DNA of 16,393 bases from Atopobium sp. UBA6362. GTDB taxonomy: Bacteria; Actinomycetota; Coriobacteriia; Coriobacteriales; Atopobiaceae. Below the pieces are notes generated by a model. The model ran no database searches. It saw only the letters and a list, made by a program, of their open reading frames with translations, and had not been told where the DNA came from. The DNA is taken from contig DJRK01000150.1 of NCBI GenBank assembly GCA_002440065.1, positions 21,720 through 38,112 of the forward strand, in the 5' to 3' direction. A program made the translations under genes and the position numbers. Positions 13,901 to 16,393 of the stretch are shown here, piece by piece (the first letter of the stretch is position 1; each line of letters begins with the position of its first letter).

Positions 13901-14806
13901 ATGAACCCCACAGTGAATAACCCGCAAACCGCCGCCGCGGCGCCGCAGGCGGACGAGGAGCGCCGCTCTGCCCGTACCCATCGCGCAAAGAAGGCCGCCC
14001 GCCGCGTCGCGCGCTGGGCCGTGAACGCGATTCTGGTTCTCGTGTTCTTCTTCCCGTTCTTCTGGATGGCCGTAAGCTCGCTCAAGACGCTCGGCGAGAC
14101 CATGCAGTTCCCGCCCTCTCTTCTGCCCGCCTCGCCCCAGTGGCAGAACTACCAGAGCGCCTGGACGTCCATTCCCTTTGGGAAGTACCTCGTCAATTCC
14201 TGCATCGTGACGGCCAGCGTGCTCGTCTTGCAGATGCTCACCGTCGTCCCGGCGGCCTACGCCTTCTCACAGTATGACTTCAAGGGCAAGCGCCTGCTGT
14301 TCGGGGGCACGCTGGTCACGATGATGGTGCCTGCCCAGCTGGTCTTCTTGCCGCTCTTCGTCCTGTTTGCCAAGTGGCACCTCATCAACACCTACGCGTC
14401 GCTCATCCTCCCGTTCGCGACGAGCGCGTTCAACATCTTCATGCTGCGCCAGACCTTCAACCAGATGCCCCGTGAGCTCGTGGAGGCCGCGCGCCTCGAT
14501 GGGGCGAGCGAGCTCAAGATCGTGGTGAAGCTCTTCTTGCCCATGGCGAAGGCGACCATCGTGACCTGCGCGCTGTTGACGTTCATCTCTACCTGGAACG
14601 ACTACTTCTGGCCTCTCGTCCTCACGACGAAGGACGTCGTGCGCACCCTGCCGGTTGGCGTCGCGAGCATGCGGGCGAGCGAGTCGGGCATCAACTTTCA
14701 CATCCTCATGGCGGCGAACGTCCTGCTCAGCCTCCCGATCCTGGTCATCTACGCCTTCGCGAACAAGCACATCATCAAGGCCTTTTCCTACATCGGCGAC
14801 AAGTAG
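13901..14806 (+). CDS. ABC transporter permease, UgpE/MalG type
   Basis: This 301-residue partner permease has its first transmembrane helix at about residues 42-66 (AVNAILVLVFFFPFFWMAVSSLKT), the usual position for MalG/UgpE proteins after a charged cytoplasmic N terminus. FPPSLLPASPQWQNYQSAW is characteristic of the second permease. The EAA loop is LVEAARLDGASELKIVVKLFLPMAKA (about 193-218), followed by FISTWNDYFWPLVL. The start is ambiguous: ATG 13901 sits directly against AGGAG (13896-13900), too close for that SD. In-frame GTG 13913 is 12 nt beyond it, on the long side. Either way the N terminus changes by only four residues. The gene starts 3 nt after the preceding stop. Confidence 0.94.
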   Translation: MNPTVNNPQTAAAAPQADEERRSARTHRAKKAARRVARWAVNAILVLVFFFPFFWMAVSSLKTLGETMQFPPSLLPASPQWQNYQSAWTSIPFGKYLVNSCIVTASVLVLQMLTVVPAAYAFSQYDFKGKRLLFGGTLVTMMVPAQLVFLPLFVLFAKWHLINTYASLILPFATSAFNIFMLRQTFNQMPRELVEAARLDGASELKIVVKLFLPMAKATIVTCALLTFISTWNDYFWPLVLTTKDVVRTLPVGVASMRASESGINFHILMAANVLLSLPILVIYAFANKHIIKAFSYIGDK

Positions 14807-14896
14807 CCCGGTCACGCGCCTTTGGCCCTCTCGCCTGCATATAACGTGTCTTTGCATGATTCTCAAAATCAAATCCTAAATCGAAAGGAACCATCC

Positions 14897-16225
14897 ATGA
14901 ACTTCGGTCTCTCTCGTCGCCAGTTTGTCCGCGCCGGCCTGCTGGGGGCCTCCGGCCTCGCTGCCGCCGGTCTCTCCGCTTGTTCCGGCGACGGCGCCGG
15001 CTCTTCCTCCAGCGTCGACCAGGCGAGCTCGGACGGCACCGTCGAGCTCAAGTATTGGTACTGCTGGACCGACAAGATCAAGGAGAACAACGAGGAGCGC
15101 GTCCAGGAGTTCAACGACTCCGTGGGCAAGGAGAAGGGCATTCACGTCACCGCCGAGTACCAGGGCTCCTATGACGACCTCAACTCCAAGCTCAAGACCG
15201 CCTTCGCCGCGAACGAGGAGCCCGACGTGTGCGTAATGGTGGTCAACGGTACCCAGACCTTCGCGGACGGCGGTATGATCCAGCCGATCTCGGACCTCAT
15301 CGCCGACGATGACCTGAAGGACTTCTGGCCCGGCCTCATGGACAACTGCTACGCCTCCGGCGAGCTGTACGGCGTGCCCTACCTGCGCTCGACGCCCCTG
15401 CTGTATTTCAATAAGACCCTGTTCCAGAAGGCCGGCGTCGATGCGAGCAAGGCGCCCGAGACCTGGGACGACGTCGTGAAGGCATCCGACGCCCTCAGGG
15501 CCCAGGGCGTTCACGGCTACGGCTTCTACTCCTACATCTGGATTCTCACCGCGTTCCTGTACAGCAACGGCGCGGCTCCGTTCAGCGACGACCTCACGGC
15601 CCCCTCGGCGACCTTCAACGAGGACCCCGCAGTCGAGACGGTCCAGTGGCTCAAGGATGGCGTCGACAGCCACAACTTCTCCTTCACCGCCGGGTCGAAC
15701 GGCTCCGACGCCCTGACGAGCGCCGTGGCGAGCCAGCAGGTCGCCATGTGGTGCACCTCCACGGCCGACCTCACGAACCACCTCTCGCTCGCCGAGCAGG
15801 GCGGTTATGAGATCGGCGTCGGATTCATGCCCAAGAAGACCCAGAACAAGGTCCCAACCGGCGGCTGCGACCTCGTCATGACCTCCCGCGTCGCCGACGC
15901 GCGCCGCGCGGCCGCGGGCGAGTTCATCAACTTCATGACCTCCAAGGACGCCGCGGTCAAAAACCACCTCAAGACCGGCTACCTGCTCACGCGCCAGTCC
16001 GACGCGGACGACAGCCGCGTCAAGGAGGCCTACGCCAAGACCCCGGAGTACCAGGTCGCTTTCGACCAGCTGCAGTACGCCATCGGCGACTACATGAACG
16101 ACGGCTACACGGAGGCCGCCAAGGACTTTACCGACGCAATCGACAAGATCATGGGCGGCACGGGTGACGTCAAGAGCGCCCTCGACGACGCGAAGCAGCA
16201 GGCCGACAAGGCCCTCAAGGCCTAG
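14897..16225 (+). CDS. Extracellular solute-binding lipoprotein, UgpB-like, with Tat-type signal
   Basis: This 442-residue substrate-binding protein of the ABC importer begins with a signal containing twin arginines (LSRRQFVRAG, residues 5-14) and a hydrophobic stretch. It ends in lipobox LSAC, so Cys29 is predicted to be lipidated and to anchor the protein outside the membrane. A Ser/Gly-rich linker follows. The mature part fits SBP family 1: TVELKYWYCWTD, GSYDDLNSKLKTAFAANEEPDV, then GVPYLRSTPLLYFNKTLFQKAGVDASKAPETWDD. The STPLLYFN and AGVD-APETWDD segments resemble UgpB, the sn-glycerol-3-phosphate receptor. Other ligands remain possible. The frame extends back to 14822, but ATG 14897 with AAAGGA 8 nt upstream gives the signal peptide. 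A 90-nt gap separates it from the permease gene and may allow separate expression. Confidence 0.93.
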   Translation: MNFGLSRRQFVRAGLLGASGLAAAGLSACSGDGAGSSSSVDQASSDGTVELKYWYCWTDKIKENNEERVQEFNDSVGKEKGIHVTAEYQGSYDDLNSKLKTAFAANEEPDVCVMVVNGTQTFADGGMIQPISDLIADDDLKDFWPGLMDNCYASGELYGVPYLRSTPLLYFNKTLFQKAGVDASKAPETWDDVVKASDALRAQGVHGYGFYSYIWILTAFLYSNGAAPFSDDLTAPSATFNEDPAVETVQWLKDGVDSHNFSFTAGSNGSDALTSAVASQQVAMWCTSTADLTNHLSLAEQGGYEIGVGFMPKKTQNKVPTGGCDLVMTSRVADARRAAAGEFINFMTSKDAAVKNHLKTGYLLTRQSDADDSRVKEAYAKTPEYQVAFDQLQYAIGDYMNDGYTEAAKDFTDAIDKIMGGTGDVKSALDDAKQQADKALKA

Positions 16226-16276
16226 CGGCTGTTTTTCTTGACGCAAAACAAACGCTACCTACGGAGGCACTACCCG

Positions 16277-16393
16277 ATGCACCATCTCTTTGTCATGAGC
16301 GTGGACGCGCTCTTCACGGAGAACCTCGCGGATGTCCGCAAGATGCCGGGTTTCGCGCAGGTTCTGAAGAATGCGGCCATCTTCGAGCACGTG
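16277..16393 (+). CDS. Alkaline phosphatase superfamily protein (phosphodiesterase/nucleotide pyrophosphatase-like), 3' partial
   Basis: Thirty-nine codons are open from ATG 16277 to the window edge, with GGAGG ending 9 nt upstream. The start MHHLFVMSVDALFTENLADVRKMPGFAQVLKNAAIFEHV matches the N terminus of alkaline-phosphatase-superfamily phosphodiesterases (ENPP-like). In that family a hydrophobic strand ends in a metal-binding Asp (here Asp10), followed by DLxxxRxxPxFxxLL. These enzymes hydrolyse phosphomonoesters, phosphodiesters or pyrophosphates. No signal peptide is visible, so it may be cytoplasmic and act on imported substrate. The 51-nt gap after the binding-protein gene and the same strand place it in the transporter operon. 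Family is fairly clear; substrate is not. Confidence 0.72.
   Translation, partial: MHHLFVMSVDALFTENLADVRKMPGFAQVLKNAAIFEHV

Noticed and set aside
16209..16235. AGGCC-CTCAA-GGCCT hairpin followed by a T run after the binding-protein gene
   Set aside because: The stem is 5 bp and overlaps the last codons, and the T run begins 8 nt later. It may attenuate, but it is too weak to call a terminator, and the phosphatase gene continues on the same strand.
14876..16246. 456-codon open frame on the minus strand opposite the binding protein
   Set aside because: Valine/leucine/glycine-rich antisense shadow of a recognisable solute-binding protein; it also overlaps the signal-peptide region and the SD.

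Overview
The window is high-GC throughout (about two thirds G+C by eye) and every gene with a clear start uses ATG, GTG or TTG behind a purine-rich Shine-Dalgarno (SD). Gene content, GC bias and GGGGACAGGTTCG palindromes suggest a Coriobacteriia genome such as Collinsella, Olsenella or a relative. That is inference from style; no marker gene settles it.

Layout, left to right. (1) 1-907: 3' part of a gene whose N-terminal region resembles the N-terminal domain of cyanophycin synthetase, followed by a long Pro/Glu/Ala tail. (2) 1001-5557: three tightly packed plus-strand genes, a YtxH-like membrane protein, a PRC-barrel-like protein with a lysine-rich tail, and a large glycoside hydrolase family 3 (GH3) enzyme with reversed domain order and a membrane segment at each end. 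(3) 5566-5652: a compound palindromic repeat in the convergent gap. (4) 5661-6357, minus strand: lemA and a tRNA-Ser(UGA). (5) 6457-7889, plus strand: a YitT-family membrane protein overlapping a tadA-type tRNA adenosine deaminase. (6) 7939-8534: a lower-GC toxin-antitoxin module on the minus strand, in which the RelE/ParE-like toxin frame is broken by a one-base shift; a large inverted repeat lies upstream. (7) 8600-10153, minus: an L-lactate permease family transporter. (8) 10258-10307: a second copy of the palindromic repeat. (9) 10316-11602, minus: an RlmI-type 23S rRNA methyltransferase. (10) 11603-11903: divergent intergenic region with a candidate promoter containing a tandem 8-bp repeat. 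(11) 11904-16393, plus: an ABC importer operon (ATPase, two permeases, Tat-type lipoprotein binding protein) running into the start of an alkaline-phosphatase-superfamily gene.

Working together: the last operon reads as uptake of a phosphorylated or phosphodiester compound. The binding protein looks UgpB-like (sn-glycerol-3-phosphate type) and the next gene encodes a phosphatase/phosphodiesterase-type enzyme. The YtxH/PRC/GH3 cluster is probably one transcript that places a glycosidase on the outer face of the membrane. The most unusual observations are the reversed-order GH3 tethered at both ends, the palindromic element whose GGGGACAGGTTCG arm begins exactly 8 nt after the stop codons of three separate genes, and the frameshifted toxin next to an intact antitoxin.
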